Shown: positions 26,495-36,806, numbered from the stretch's first letter. The stretch: DNA of 64,000 nt from Granulicella sp. WH15 (GCF_009914315.1 NZ_CP042596.1:1240001-1304000); one strand, 5' to 3'. Translations and numbers: made by a program. The notes: generated by a model from the sequence alone, not told the origin.

Positions 26495-27439
26495 CTAGGG
26501 GTGCAGGGGAGGGTGCTGCGAACGGAGCCAGGAGAGCAGACCGGCCGGGTCGTCAGTGATGATGGCGTCTACGTGGGCGTCGGCCATCCTGCGCCAGCCT
26601 TCGGGGGTGTTGATCGTGTAGGGCGCTACCTGGACGCCGATCTTGTGGGCCTGCGCTACCTCTTCCGGTGTTACAAGGCTGTCGTCGGGGCTCAGGATCT
26701 CCGCGCCAGTGATCCTGGCGATGTGGGCGAAGCCCTTGTCGCCGTCGGTGATGCCCATGAAGCTGTCATACTGGGCGCGGCCGAAGAGGGCCGAGAGGCG
26801 AATCTGCGGGTCGATGGCGCGCATGGCGTGGAGCGTGCGGAAGTCGAAGCTCTGCAGGATGATCCGCGATTGCAGGTGACGGCGGCGGACGATGTCGTCG
26901 ATCATCTTGACGAAGACCTCGGGCGAGGGCGTCAGCTCGGGGTGGGTCGGGAAGATCTTGGTCTCCACGTTGAACTGGAAGCTACCCTGCGGAGCCAGGT
27001 CCAGCACCTCTTCAAAGGTGGGGATGGTGGTATGGGGGACGGTCTGCTGGGCGGGGAAGGCGGGCAACTGGTGTGAGCCGCAGTCGTACTGCTTGAGCTG
27101 GGCCAGCGTCAGGGAGTGGATGGCGGTGCCGGGGGGCAGGGCCGGTCCGTCGCAGCGGCGCTCGTTGGCGACGGCAGCGGCCATGCGCGGGTCTTCGGAG
27201 GCGGGCTGGGTCAGGTAGGGGGAGTGCGAGACCACCAGAACGTTGTCCTTGGTTACGGCGAGGTCGAGCTCGAGCACGTCGGCGCCGACGCGGATTCCGT
27301 TCTGGAAGGAGGGGATCGTGTTCTCCGGACGGGCTGCGCGGCCGCCGCGGTGGGCGTGAACGAGGATCGTCTGGGCGTAGGTCTGGGCGTAGGAAGGCAT
27401 GACGCCAATCACCATCAGGGCAAGCAGTCTCTTGAGCAT
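26495..27439 (-). CDS. Secreted glycerophosphodiester phosphodiesterase
   Basis: The enzyme cleaves glycerophosphodiesters, the deacylated products of phospholipids, to glycerol-3-phosphate and an alcohol. The 314-residue product has a signal peptide (MLKRLLALMVIGVMPSYAQ) and the GDPD TIM barrel. The catalytic HRG and ENT motif is seen in VHAHRGGRAARPENTIPSFQ, and the metal ligands in ADVLELDLAVTKD and VSHSPYL. The signal-peptide end carries a 12-base tandem duplication giving YAQTYAQT. It is probably periplasmic and could act downstream of phospholipases, though the phospholipase C gene is about 30 kb away. Confidence 0.93.
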   Translation of the reverse strand: MLKRLLALMVIGVMPSYAQTYAQTILVHAHRGGRAARPENTIPSFQNGIRVGADVLELDLAVTKDNVLVVSHSPYLTQPASEDPRMAAAVANERRCDGPALPPGTAIHSLTLAQLKQYDCGSHQLPAFPAQQTVPHTTIPTFEEVLDLAPQGSFQFNVETKIFPTHPELTPSPEVFVKMIDDIVRRRHLQSRIILQSFDFRTLHAMRAIDPQIRLSALFGRAQYDSFMGITDGDKGFAHIARITGAEILSPDDSLVTPEEVAQAHKIGVQVAPYTINTPEGWRRMADAHVDAIITDDPAGLLSWLRSQHPPLHP

Positions 27440-27567
27440 GAGGAGAGTATCACGGGGGAGGATTACAGCCTCGTGAACCTGAGTAAGATGCTGGCACCAA
27501 TCGATTTATACGCTGCGTTCATCATCCGTTGATCGAATGTAAACGTAGTCGAACGTAGCTTGATCCC

Positions 27568-30500
27568 ATGCGTATAACTCAGGTATCCCTAGCAGCCAGG
27601 TCGTTGGCCATCTTCGTCCTATTGGTGTTCTGTGCTTCGCTGCGTGCCCAGTATGACAATGGAAGCCTTGTCGGCACGATCCGCGATGCGAGCGGCGCTC
27701 CGATCGCGGGAGCGTCGGTGACGATTACCAACAATGCGACTTCGATTACCTCGCAGACGAAGACGAACGGCTCCGGCGACTACGAGGTGCCGAGCCTGCG
27801 GGCCGGTGTCTATAAGATTGCGGCCAGCGCCACAGGATTTTCGGATGCGGTGGCGGAGAATATTACGGTCTCCGTCGGCGGACGCCAGCATATCGATCTG
27901 ACGGTGCGGGTGGGTTCGGCTACGGCTTCGGTTGAGGTGTCGGACGTGGCGTTGCAGCTCGAGACTGAGACCAGCGAGCGCGGGCAGACGATTACGAACT
28001 ACCAGAGCGCGGCGTTGCCGTTGGTGAGCCGCAACTACTCCGACCTGCTGGGCCTTGTGGCCGGTTCGCGGCAGGCTCCTTCGGCGGCGACGACCAGCTC
28101 GATCAACTCGCTGGTGCGCGCTGGTGCTTATAACATCAACGGCCAGCGCAGCATGTTCAACAACTTTCTGCTGGATGGTCTGGATAACAACGCCTACGGC
28201 GAGAGCAACCAGGGATTCGATAACCAGATCATCGCGGTGCCGCCGGACTCGGTCTCGCAGTTCCAGGTGGTGACGAACAACGAGAGCGCGGAGTATGGAC
28301 GGTCTTCGGGTGCCACGATCAACGTGGCGTCGCTGAGCGGTACGAACCGCTTTCACGGCGCGCTGTATGAGTTCATCCGCAATACCGACCTGAACGCGGC
28401 GGGATTCTTCAAGCCCACGACCATTGGCGGTACGGGCACCGTCATTCCATTCCAGAAGCCTAAGTTCAACCGCAACCAGTTCGGTATGAACTTCGGCGGG
28501 CCCATCATCAAGGACAAGCTCTTCTTCTTCCTCGACTACGAGGGTTTCCGCCAGACGCTGACGCCGCTGAGCGTGTTGACGGCGCCTACGCTCTATGAGT
28601 TGCAGGGCAAGCTGGCGGTAGATGTGCGGAACCCGCTGACCGGCAAGCTGTATGCGGCTGGTACTTCGATTCCGACGGCGGATATGGACCGGGTTGCCGC
28701 GCAGGTGGTCGGAGTCTTTCAGAATAAGGTGCCTGGGCTGCCGACGAAGGGTGTGACAGGGACTGGACTGGCCTCGAACGACCTGCCGGTGCAGGTGCCG
28801 TTTACCGATAACTCCGACAAGGGCGACCTGCGGCTGGACTATCAGCAGAACGCCAGCAACGCGTGGTTCCTGCGCATCAGCGACCGCAAGGAGACTGGCG
28901 TGAACTATGCCGCGCTGCCGCTGCCGCTCGATGGGCAGGGCAACGGTACGAGCCGCATTCTCGATCAGCAGGTGGCGCTGGGGTACACGCACCTGATGGG
29001 ATCGAACAAGGTGCTCGATGCGCGCGTGGGACTCTCGCGCACCAAGGCGGGTAAGTTCTCGCTCTCGATCGGTGATAACTCCATCAGCATTCCAGGACTG
29101 CCGACGAACCCGATTGTCGCGGGTGGTCTGCCCTCGATCAACTTCCCCTCGGGCAACTTTACGGCCTTCGGGCGGCAGAGCACGAACCCGCAGTGGCAGA
29201 ACCCCGCACTGCTCGATCCGAAGATCAACTTTACCTGGGTCAAGGGTCATCATTCGATGAAGTTCGGCTACGAGTACGAGCACATCTGGATGGCGGTGAA
29301 CGACAACAATCCGCTCTATGGTGGGTATACCTTCAGCGGTGGTTATAGCCTTTGCCCGGCGACGGATACGTCTTCCAACTGCAACACCAAGGCGGTCTCG
29401 GATAACTACTGGGCGGACTTCCTCTTCGGTCTCTCCAGCAACTACCAGCTCGCGAACTACTTTGTGGTTCACCTGCGGCAGACGATGGACAGCGCCTATG
29501 CGCAGGATGACTGGAAGGTCAGCCCGAAGCTGACGCTGAACCTTGGTCTGCGCTGGGAGTACGGCTCGCCCTACTCGGAGCAGAATAACTACATCTCGAA
29601 CTTCGATCCCGACACGCAGACGGTGTTGACGACGTCGCCGGGCGCGGTGTCGGGAAGTGGTATTACGCCTTTCTCCGGTAGCGGTGTGTATGGTCATACG
29701 CTGATGAATCCTGATCTGAACGACTTTGCTCCGCGCGTGGGCTTTGCTTATGCGGCTACGCCGAGCACGGTCATCCGCGGCGGCTTCGGCATGAGCTACG
29801 TGCACTACACACGCGCGGGCTCAGGAGATATTCTCGCGATCAACGCTCCGCAGGCGCAGTTCGCCTCGGTCAACCAGTCTACGCCGACGACCGGGAACCA
29901 CTGCCCCTCGCTTCCCGCCCAGATCATCGCGGTCGGCACCTCGACTCCGATTTGCTATGCCACGATGTCCCAGGGCTTTCCCTCGGCTCTGGTGACGACC
30001 TTCAACTCGGCGACCGATAACATCACCTACGTGCCCAAGGACACGCGGGACAGCTATGTCGAGAGCTACTTCCTGAGCGTGCAGCGCGAGCTGTGGAAGA
30101 ACACGCAACTCGATGTGGCTTACGTCGGCAACCACGGCTTGAAGCTACAGGGATTCCTCAATGCCAACCAGAAGAATCCGTCGCTTGGCTTCAAGCGCCC
30201 CTTTGCCAACTGGCCTTCGGACATTACGGCTGCCGTCAACGAGTTTTACTCGAACTACAACTCGTTGCAGGTGAAGTATGAGCAGCGCTTTGTGCAGGGG
30301 CTGACGCTGTTGAACTCCTTCACCTGGTCTCATGCTCTCGATAATGCAACTGCTTCGCTCGAGGCCAGCACGCCTTCGCCGCAGGATGCGAATAACCTGA
30401 GCGCGGATTATGGGCAGTCGGACTACAACCTGCCGCTTGCCGATGTGACCAGCCTCGTCTATGAGCTGCCTGTGGGGCGTGGACGTCACTTTGCCAGCAG

Positions 30501-31062
30501 CTCGAACGCACTGGTCGATGGCGTCATTGGGGGCTGGCAGGTGAGCATCATCAACACCATGCAGTCGGGTACGCCCTTCAACCTGACCTATGGACCTGCG
30601 GCGGCGAACCAGGTATCGCAGCAGATCTCCGCGACGTATCGCGGAGCCAACGAGTATCGGCCGAACGTGAACCCCGGCGTGAAGCAGATTCTGAATACAC
30701 AGATCGCCAGCAGCGGATTCATTCAGTATGTGAACCCGGCGGCTTTCAGCCTGCCCGCGACCACGGTCGGCAATGTGGCGGGTGGAGTGCCTGCCAGCCC
30801 CTTCGGCAACGCGGCGCGTAACCCGCTGCGCAATACGCCGTTCTACCAGACGGACCTTGCTCTCAATAAGAAGTTCTCCACGCCGGTCGAGGGCCTGAAG
30901 GTCGAGTTCCGCACGGAGTTCTACAACCTGCTGAACCACACCAACCTGTATCTGCCGAGCACGATCGGCGGTACGAACGGCAGCACTGCAAGCACGGGTG
31001 GCATTATCAGCAGCACCTTCGAGCCGCGTATTATTCAGTTCGGCTTGAAGGTTCTTTACTAG
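27568..31062 (+). CDS. TonB-dependent receptor, Oar-like, with carboxypeptidase-regulatory domain
   Basis: The 1164-residue outer-membrane protein begins with a signal peptide (MRITQVSLAARSLAIFVLLV) and an Ig-like carboxypeptidase-regulatory domain (GSLVGTIRDASGAPIAGASV). A plug domain follows (NINGQRSMFNNFLLDGLDNN) and then a long beta-barrel. This layout is abundant in Acidobacteria, where such receptors import large substrates, often sugars, in partnership with exported enzymes. The C terminus ends FEPRIIQFGLKVLY, with an aromatic last residue suited to BAM assembly. Substrate is unknown. The gene is convergent with the metal RND permease across a strong terminator. Confidence 0.93.
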   Translation: MRITQVSLAARSLAIFVLLVFCASLRAQYDNGSLVGTIRDASGAPIAGASVTITNNATSITSQTKTNGSGDYEVPSLRAGVYKIAASATGFSDAVAENITVSVGGRQHIDLTVRVGSATASVEVSDVALQLETETSERGQTITNYQSAALPLVSRNYSDLLGLVAGSRQAPSAATTSSINSLVRAGAYNINGQRSMFNNFLLDGLDNNAYGESNQGFDNQIIAVPPDSVSQFQVVTNNESAEYGRSSGATINVASLSGTNRFHGALYEFIRNTDLNAAGFFKPTTIGGTGTVIPFQKPKFNRNQFGMNFGGPIIKDKLFFFLDYEGFRQTLTPLSVLTAPTLYELQGKLAVDVRNPLTGKLYAAGTSIPTADMDRVAAQVVGVFQNKVPGLPTKGVTGTGLASNDLPVQVPFTDNSDKGDLRLDYQQNASNAWFLRISDRKETGVNYAALPLPLDGQGNGTSRILDQQVALGYTHLMGSNKVLDARVGLSRTKAGKFSLSIGDNSISIPGLPTNPIVAGGLPSINFPSGNFTAFGRQSTNPQWQNPALLDPKINFTWVKGHHSMKFGYEYEHIWMAVNDNNPLYGGYTFSGGYSLCPATDTSSNCNTKAVSDNYWADFLFGLSSNYQLANYFVVHLRQTMDSAYAQDDWKVSPKLTLNLGLRWEYGSPYSEQNNYISNFDPDTQTVLTTSPGAVSGSGITPFSGSGVYGHTLMNPDLNDFAPRVGFAYAATPSTVIRGGFGMSYVHYTRAGSGDILAINAPQAQFASVNQSTPTTGNHCPSLPAQIIAVGTSTPICYATMSQGFPSALVTTFNSATDNITYVPKDTRDSYVESYFLSVQRELWKNTQLDVAYVGNHGLKLQGFLNANQKNPSLGFKRPFANWPSDITAAVNEFYSNYNSLQVKYEQRFVQGLTLLNSFTWSHALDNATASLEASTPSPQDANNLSADYGQSDYNLPLADVTSLVYELPVGRGRHFASSSNALVDGVIGGWQVSIINTMQSGTPFNLTYGPAAANQVSQQISATYRGANEYRPNVNPGVKQILNTQIASSGFIQYVNPAAFSLPATTVGNVAGGVPASPFGNAARNPLRNTPFYQTDLALNKKFSTPVEGLKVEFRTEFYNLLNHTNLYLPSTIGGTNGSTASTGGIISSTFEPRIIQFGLKVLY

Positions 31063-31085
31063 TTATTCGCTGCATACGCTGTAAA

Positions 31086-31118
31086 CAAGGACGGCCTGCT
31101 TATCGCGGGCCGTCTTTG
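31086..31118. terminator. Bidirectional terminator between convergent TonB receptor and RND permease genes
   Basis: CAAGGACGGCC at 31086-31096 pairs with GGCCGTCTTTG at 31108-31118 with one non-Watson-Crick position, and T-rich sequence follows on the plus strand. It sits between the two stop codons. Confidence 0.8.
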
Positions 31119-31121
31119 TTG

Positions 31122-34100
31122 TTAGATGACAGCTCCATCGTCGGGTGTCGCGGTGCTTGCGGTTACAGGGCCTTTGCCCTCGAAGAAGGCGTAGACGGCT
31201 GGAACGAGTAAGAGCGTGAGTGCTGTTGAGCTGACCAGGCCGCCGATCACGACGATTGCGAGTGGACGCTGGATCTCCGAGCCGGGGCCGGTTGCAAAGA
31301 GAAACGGCACTAGCCCGAAGGCCGCGACGGTTGCGGTCATCATCACGGGCCGGAAGCGGAGACGCGCTCCTGTACGGACGGCCTCATCCTGCGACATGCC
31401 CTCCTCGCGCAGCTTGCGGATGTAGGAGACCAGCACGACGCCGTTCAGCACAGCGATGCCCCAGAGTGCGATGAAGCCTACGGAGGCGGGCACGGAGAGG
31501 TACTCGCCCGAGAGGAAGAGCGCGATGACGCCGCCGATGGAGGCAAGCGGCAGCACCGTGATGATGAGGGCGGCGAAGCGCAGGGAGCCGAAGAGGACGA
31601 AGAGCAGGAAGAAGATGGCGGCGATGGTGATGGGCACGATGATGAGCAGATGGTGGAGCGCGCGCTCCATGTTGTGGAACTGGCCGCCCCACTCGATGAA
31701 GTAGCCGGGCGGGATAGCGACTTGCTTGCTGACCTTATCTTGCAGCTCAGTGACGAAGCCGCCGAGGTCGCGGCCCTGCACGTTGACGCCGACTACGATG
31801 CGGCGCTTGCCCATGCTGCGATTGATGAGGGCTGGGCCTTCTACAACTTTTACGCGGGCCAGGTCCTTCAGCGGAACGCGAGGGCCATCGGGAGAGCTGA
31901 TGAGTAGCTCACGGATGTCTTCGACGCTGTCCCGCAGCGATTGCGGGAGACGCACGACTGCCTGGAAGCGGCGTTCGCCCTCGTAGATCTCCGTGGCGGA
32001 TTTGCCCGCGATGGCTGTCTCGATCATGTCGTTGACGTCGGCGGCGTTGATGCCGTAGCGTGCGACCTGATCGCGATCGATGTCGATGGTCAGGTACTGC
32101 TGGCCACCGACGCGGTCGACGCGGGTGTCTTGTGTGCCCGAAATGCTGCTTGCTACCTTGGCGATTTCATTGGCCTTCTCGACTAATAGATCGAGGTCGT
32201 CGCCGTAGAGCATGACGGCCACATCGGCACGAACGCCGGAGACCATCTCGTCGACGCGGTCGCTGATGGGCTGCGACATGACGAGGTTGATGCCGGGGAT
32301 GGAGACGAGGCTCTGGCGCATCTGCTCGGCGATCTTGTCCTGCGTCATGCCGTGGGGGCGTTTGTCGAACGGTGTTAGAGATGCGAGCACATCGGCTTCG
32401 TTGGGACCGGCAGGGTCGGCGGGGGATTCGCCGCGGCCTACGCGGGAGACGACGTTCTCTACGCCGGGTACCTGCAACATGCTCTTCTGCATGGCCATCT
32501 CCATCTTCAGGGACTCGTCGAGGGAGATGTTGGGGACGCGGTCGGCGTTGGGGGAGAGGGTGCCCTCCTGCATCTCGGGGATGAAGGCCGTGCCGAGGAG
32601 TGGGAAGAGGCAGAGAGCGGCGATGAAGAGGGAGAGCACGGCGAGCACCATGCTCCGGCGATGATTGAGCGCCCAGTGCAGCATGGCGTTGTAGGGCCTG
32701 CGCAGGGTGCGGACGACGAAGGTGTCAGCTTCGGAGCCGCCCTTGAGCAGGTAAGACGACAGTACGGGCGAGAGCGTGAGCGAGAGGATGAGCGAGATGC
32801 CAAGCGCGATGGCGATGGTATAGGCGAGGGGTGCGAACATCTTGCCCTCCATGCCTTCGAGCGTCATGAGCGGGAGGAAGACGAGGATGATGATGGTGAC
32901 GCCGAAGAGGACGGGCGTGGCTACATCTGTAACTGCTGAGAGGACGATGGAGAGCTTTTGGGCTGTGGTGGTTTTGCCGTGATTGAGATGGTTGGCGTGG
33001 CTTAATTTTGTGAAGACGTTTTCTACTACTACGACGGATCCATCGACCATCAGGCCGATGGCGATGGCCAGGCCGCCCAGAGACATCAGGTTTGCGGAGA
33101 GGCCGATCTGGTTCATGATGAGGAAGGTCAGCAGCGGTGTGACGATCAGGGTTGCGCTGACGATGAGGCTCGAGCGGATATCTCCGAGAAAGAGCACCAG
33201 GACGATGACGACGAAGATGACGCCTTCGCCGAGCACCTCGGTTACGGTGTGGATGGCGGCGTCGACGAGCTGTGAGCGGTCGTAGTAAGGCTTGATCTCA
33301 AGGCCGCCGGGGATCATGTGCTTAGCGTTGATCTCGGCGACGCGCTCTTTGACGCGGCCGACGATCTCTTTGGCGTTGCCTCCGCTGGTCATCAGGACGA
33401 CGCCGCCTACGGCTTCGGTGTTGCCGTTCTTGATCATGGCTCCGTAGCGGACTTCGGCGTCGATGAGAACCTCAGCCACATCGCGGATGCAGATGGGAGT
33501 GCCGCCGGTTTCTTTCAGGACGATGTTGCGAATGTCGTCTAGATCGCGAACGAGGCCCACGGAGCGGACGAGATATTGCTCCGCGTGTTGGGGCAGGATG
33601 CCTCCGCCTGCGTTGGCGTTGTTGCGCGCCAACGCGTTGCGTACGTCCATGATCGTCAGGTTGTAGTAGTGCAGCTTTTGGGGATCGACGCGGGCGTCGT
33701 ACTCCTTGACGTAGCCGCCGGTGGAGTTGATCTCGGCGACTCCGGGGATGGAGCGCAGCAGGGGGCGTACGACCCAGTCTTGGAGGGTGCGGCGCTCGAT
33801 CAGCTCTTCGCGCGTGAGTGCGTGATTGCCGTCGTTCGGCAGCTCGAGCGTGTACTGATAGACCTCGCCCAGCGCGTTGGTGATGGGGCCGAGCACGGGG
33901 CTTACGCCTTCGGGCATGCGGTCGCGCAGTTCGGAGAGGCGCTCGGAGACCATCTGGCGCTCGAGGTAGAGATTGTTGCCGTCGGCGAAGACGAGCGTGA
34001 TGAGCGAGAGTCCCGGCTTGTTGAGAGAACGCATGTCCGTCATGCCGGGGAGGCCCGTCATTGCTATCTCAATCGGAATGGTGACGAAGCGTTCGACCTC

Positions 34101-34277
34101 TTCGGGGGATTTGCCGGAGGCCTCTGTGGCTATCTGGATCTGGACGTTGGCGACGTCGGGAAAGGCATCGACCGAGAGGTGTTGTGCGGCGTTGAGGCCG
34201 AAGCCGACGAGCACCAGCGCTACCACGACGAGGATGAGGCGTTGCCGCAGCGCGCCCGCGATGATGGACTGCAACAT
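31122..34277 (-). CDS. Heavy-metal-type RND efflux permease (CzcA/CusA family)
   Basis: This 1051-residue pump subunit has the heavy-metal RND pattern in helix 4: SLGGLAIAIGLMVDGSVVVV followed by ENVF, with a single Asp and a Gly-Ser, unlike the double Asp of drug pumps. The N terminus (LSVDAFPDVANVQIQIATEA) and FIPEMQEGTLSPNADRVPNI are typical of CzcA. The metal is not determined by sequence alone. It is last in a three-gene operon after TolC and adaptor genes, two bases from the adaptor stop. The operon is divergent from an NtrC-type two-component system, which likely regulates it. Confidence 0.95.
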   Translation of the reverse strand: MLQSIIAGALRQRLILVVVALVLVGFGLNAAQHLSVDAFPDVANVQIQIATEASGKSPEEVERFVTIPIEIAMTGLPGMTDMRSLNKPGLSLITLVFADGNNLYLERQMVSERLSELRDRMPEGVSPVLGPITNALGEVYQYTLELPNDGNHALTREELIERRTLQDWVVRPLLRSIPGVAEINSTGGYVKEYDARVDPQKLHYYNLTIMDVRNALARNNANAGGGILPQHAEQYLVRSVGLVRDLDDIRNIVLKETGGTPICIRDVAEVLIDAEVRYGAMIKNGNTEAVGGVVLMTSGGNAKEIVGRVKERVAEINAKHMIPGGLEIKPYYDRSQLVDAAIHTVTEVLGEGVIFVVIVLVLFLGDIRSSLIVSATLIVTPLLTFLIMNQIGLSANLMSLGGLAIAIGLMVDGSVVVVENVFTKLSHANHLNHGKTTTAQKLSIVLSAVTDVATPVLFGVTIIILVFLPLMTLEGMEGKMFAPLAYTIAIALGISLILSLTLSPVLSSYLLKGGSEADTFVVRTLRRPYNAMLHWALNHRRSMVLAVLSLFIAALCLFPLLGTAFIPEMQEGTLSPNADRVPNISLDESLKMEMAMQKSMLQVPGVENVVSRVGRGESPADPAGPNEADVLASLTPFDKRPHGMTQDKIAEQMRQSLVSIPGINLVMSQPISDRVDEMVSGVRADVAVMLYGDDLDLLVEKANEIAKVASSISGTQDTRVDRVGGQQYLTIDIDRDQVARYGINAADVNDMIETAIAGKSATEIYEGERRFQAVVRLPQSLRDSVEDIRELLISSPDGPRVPLKDLARVKVVEGPALINRSMGKRRIVVGVNVQGRDLGGFVTELQDKVSKQVAIPPGYFIEWGGQFHNMERALHHLLIIVPITIAAIFFLLFVLFGSLRFAALIITVLPLASIGGVIALFLSGEYLSVPASVGFIALWGIAVLNGVVLVSYIRKLREEGMSQDEAVRTGARLRFRPVMMTATVAAFGLVPFLFATGPGSEIQRPLAIVVIGGLVSSTALTLLLVPAVYAFFEGKGPVTASTATPDDGAVI

Positions 34278-34279
34278 GC

Positions 34280-35473
34280 TTAGTTGCCTCCCTTGATCGC
34301 GTTCTGCTTGCGTTGATTGTTCAGGTGGAAGGCTCCGTCGAGCACGATGGATTCATCGGCGCGGAGGCCGCCTTCGAGCACTCTTCGGTCGTCGGTTTCG
34401 GTTCCGAGTGAGACCTCGTGAAGCTTGAATTTATTGGGCATAAGCTGCACGAAGACGTACTCCTTGTTGTCTTCGCGTACGACTGCTGTCTGCGGAACGG
34501 TGAGCTTCTGCTCGGTGTGGCCGGTAAAGGTCATGCTGGCTAGCTGGTCGGGTTTGTAGAGGCCGTGTGGGTTGGTGACGTCGATGCGCACCTGGACGGT
34601 GCGGGTCGCGGGATCGACGATGGGCGCTACATAAGAGAGCCTGCCGGTGATCTTTTCCGCTGGTAGTGCGGGGATCTGGACCGTGACCTCGAGGCCGCGG
34701 CGGAGTTGGCCTGCGTCCTCTTCGGGGACGTTGGCTACGATCCATACGGTGGAGAGATCGGCGATGGTGAAGGCTGGGTCGGCTGGCTGCACTACCTGCC
34801 CGATGGTGATCTTGCGCTCGAGTACCTCGCCTGCTTTGGGGGAGAGGATAGAGTAGTCCGCGCTTAGCTCGCGTGTGCTGACCAGTCGCTGGATCTGGGC
34901 GTTGCTCATGCCGAGTCCGCGGAGCTGGGTGCGGTCGGATGCGGCCTCGGTGCTTGCCTGGAGCAGCTCGGCCTGGCGGCGCTCCAGCTCGGCGCGGCCG
35001 ATGACATCGGAGGCGACGAGCTGTTCGGCTCGACGGGTGGCTGCTTCGGCGAGGCTCTGTTGCGAGACTGCTTTGATAAGTGCGAGTTGAGCTGCTGAAA
35101 GATCGGTGCTGTGCAGGGTCGCGAGTACTGTGCCGGAGCGAACGCTCTGGCCTTCGAAGACCAGGAGGTTGAGGATCCGTCCGGCTACGGGGGAGCCTAC
35201 GCGTGAGATGCGGCTGGCATCGGTCTCGACGTGGGCGGAGACCTTCAGCAATCCTTTTACGTCGTGCATCTCGGGCTTGCCCAGTTTGAGGTTGGAGGCC
35301 AGGGCTGGGGTTACTTCGATCTCGTAGGGATCACTTGAGATAGCTGTGGATGCTGCGATGGCTTGCTTTTTGCAGCCTGTGGCGGGAAGAAGCAGCAGCA
35401 GGATGCAGAAGGTGCAAGGGAAAAGATGCTTTGCGATACGGGCAGGTAACGAGATCATTTGGGAAATCATCAT
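34280..35473 (-). CDS. RND periplasmic adaptor lipoprotein (CzcB/CusB-like)
   Basis: The 397-residue adaptor has a lipoprotein signal with lipobox LPATGC near residue 34. The lipoyl-like motif VGSPVAGRILNLLVFEGQSV precedes a helical hairpin of about residues 110-170, and the second half returns with ILSPKAGEVLERKITIGQVV. Barrel and membrane-proximal domains follow (FTIADLSTVWIVANVPEEDA). There is no obvious Met-rich N-terminal metal site as in CusB. The start overlaps the TolC gene stop by four bases, and the permease follows after two. Confidence 0.93.
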   Translation of the reverse strand: MMISQMISLPARIAKHLFPCTFCILLLLLPATGCKKQAIAASTAISSDPYEIEVTPALASNLKLGKPEMHDVKGLLKVSAHVETDASRISRVGSPVAGRILNLLVFEGQSVRSGTVLATLHSTDLSAAQLALIKAVSQQSLAEAATRRAEQLVASDVIGRAELERRQAELLQASTEAASDRTQLRGLGMSNAQIQRLVSTRELSADYSILSPKAGEVLERKITIGQVVQPADPAFTIADLSTVWIVANVPEEDAGQLRRGLEVTVQIPALPAEKITGRLSYVAPIVDPATRTVQVRIDVTNPHGLYKPDQLASMTFTGHTEQKLTVPQTAVVREDNKEYVFVQLMPNKFKLHEVSLGTETDDRRVLEGGLRADESIVLDGAFHLNNQRKQNAIKGGN

Positions 35474-36732
35474 GGCCTTCTTCCAGGCGCAACTGCGCCG
35501 AGTTCTTCAAGGTCGATCAATGCTGATTGACGCGCATACTGCGCATCGAGGAGGTCACCGCGAACACTTTGTAGAACACGCTGTGCATCCAGGACCTCAA
35601 CGATGCCGCGCTCGCCGAAGCGATAGGCCGCCTTGGCCGCATCGACGGCACTCTCTGCGGCGTGTAGCTCTCCTGACTGGAGCGAGGTTACCTGCTGGTC
35701 GGCTAGCTGGTACTGCTCAAAGGCGCGTTCCACTGCGGAGATCAGCTCGAGACGGTGTGCTTCAAGCTCGGCCTGGGTCTGCAAGATGGTTGCCTTCGAC
35801 TCGGAGATCTGGCCGCGACGGCGATCCCAAAGAGGCAGGGGAACTGTGACGCCGGTGCGCCAGTAGCGGAGATCGGGCTGATTCTCAAACTCGGCAAAGA
35901 TCGTTGGCCGAGGGATGCGCAGTTTGCGTTCATGCTCGAGGGCGGCTTCGGCGGTCTGTATGTCGGCCTGCGATTTGGCGATAGCGGGGTGAGTGTTCAG
36001 TACCAGCTCGCGTAGTTCGGTTAGCGGTGGAAGGTGAAGGCGATCTTCAAGGGAGCCGCGTGGATCGAGGTTCGAATCCGCTGGTGCGGCTATGGCTACG
36101 CGCAGCAGGGCGATGGCGTTCGATAGCTCGAGCTGCGTGCTGCGAAGGGCAAAGCCCGCGCGTGCCTGTTCGGCCTCGGCTCGTGTCAGCTCGAGACGGC
36201 CCTTTTCGCCTACGGTTACTTCGACCTCGACGCGATGCCTGAGGTCTTCGACCAGTTGGAGGTTTTCGCGGGCTTGCTCTATTTCTTCGCGGCGCCGGAG
36301 GACGTCGTAGAAGGTGCGCTCGACCTCGGCGGCGACGGAGCGTGCTACTCCGGCTTCGCCCTGACGGCTGCTGATGGCGGCCAACTGCGCGGCGTGCAGG
36401 CGGGCGCGGCGCTCGGATGGGATCTCGATGGGCTGGTAGGCCGCATAGTGTTGCAGCAGTCCGGGGACTCCGGGCGTGGCGATGGGACGCGCGTACTGGT
36501 GCCCGGCGTAGACCTCTACTGAGGGGTTGGTGTAGGCGCGGGCGGTGAGGGTGGCCGCGTCCGCACGCGCGGTGATGGCGGCTGCGCTGTGCAGGCGCGG
36601 GCTGTTGTGCTCGGCCATGGCGATGGCGTCTTCGAGCGTGAGGACCTGTGGAGGGGGCGGTGGGGTGCTCGTCTGTGCCGGGACAGCGCATGGCAGCAGT
36701 AAGGCTAACGTCGTAAGTGTAAAAAGCTTCAC
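35470..36732 (-). CDS. TolC family outer-membrane channel (CzcC/CusC-like)
   Basis: The 420-residue product has a signal peptide (MKLFTLTTLALLLPCAVPAQ) and two OEP repeats, the first beginning VLTLEDAIAMAEHNSPRLHS and the second near YRFGERGIVEVLDAQRVLQS. It forms the outer-membrane duct of the metal pump and is the first gene of the operon. A sigma-54-like promoter, TGGCGATCGAGTTGCC on the minus strand at 36744-36759, is so close to the ATG that the transcript would be leaderless or nearly so. This is either unusual or a reason to doubt the promoter. Confidence 0.93.
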   Translation of the reverse strand: MKLFTLTTLALLLPCAVPAQTSTPPPPPQVLTLEDAIAMAEHNSPRLHSAAAITARADAATLTARAYTNPSVEVYAGHQYARPIATPGVPGLLQHYAAYQPIEIPSERRARLHAAQLAAISSRQGEAGVARSVAAEVERTFYDVLRRREEIEQARENLQLVEDLRHRVEVEVTVGEKGRLELTRAEAEQARAGFALRSTQLELSNAIALLRVAIAAPADSNLDPRGSLEDRLHLPPLTELRELVLNTHPAIAKSQADIQTAEAALEHERKLRIPRPTIFAEFENQPDLRYWRTGVTVPLPLWDRRRGQISESKATILQTQAELEAHRLELISAVERAFEQYQLADQQVTSLQSGELHAAESAVDAAKAAYRFGERGIVEVLDAQRVLQSVRGDLLDAQYARQSALIDLEELGAVAPGRRP

Positions 36733-36743
36733 GCTGGTGCTAA

Positions 36744-36759
36744 GGCAACTCGATCGCCA
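36744..36759 (-). promoter_or_regulatory. Candidate sigma-54 promoter for the metal RND operon
   Basis: TGGCGATCGAGTTGCC on the minus strand matches TGGC-N7-TTGC, with GG and GC separated by the exact ten bases required at -24/-12. The predicted transcript start falls at about 36733, next to the TolC ATG at 36732. Confidence 0.5.
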
Positions 36760-36806
36760 AACGTAATTGTGCTGAAACCTGGAGATTTATGCAGATGGGC
36801 CGGATG

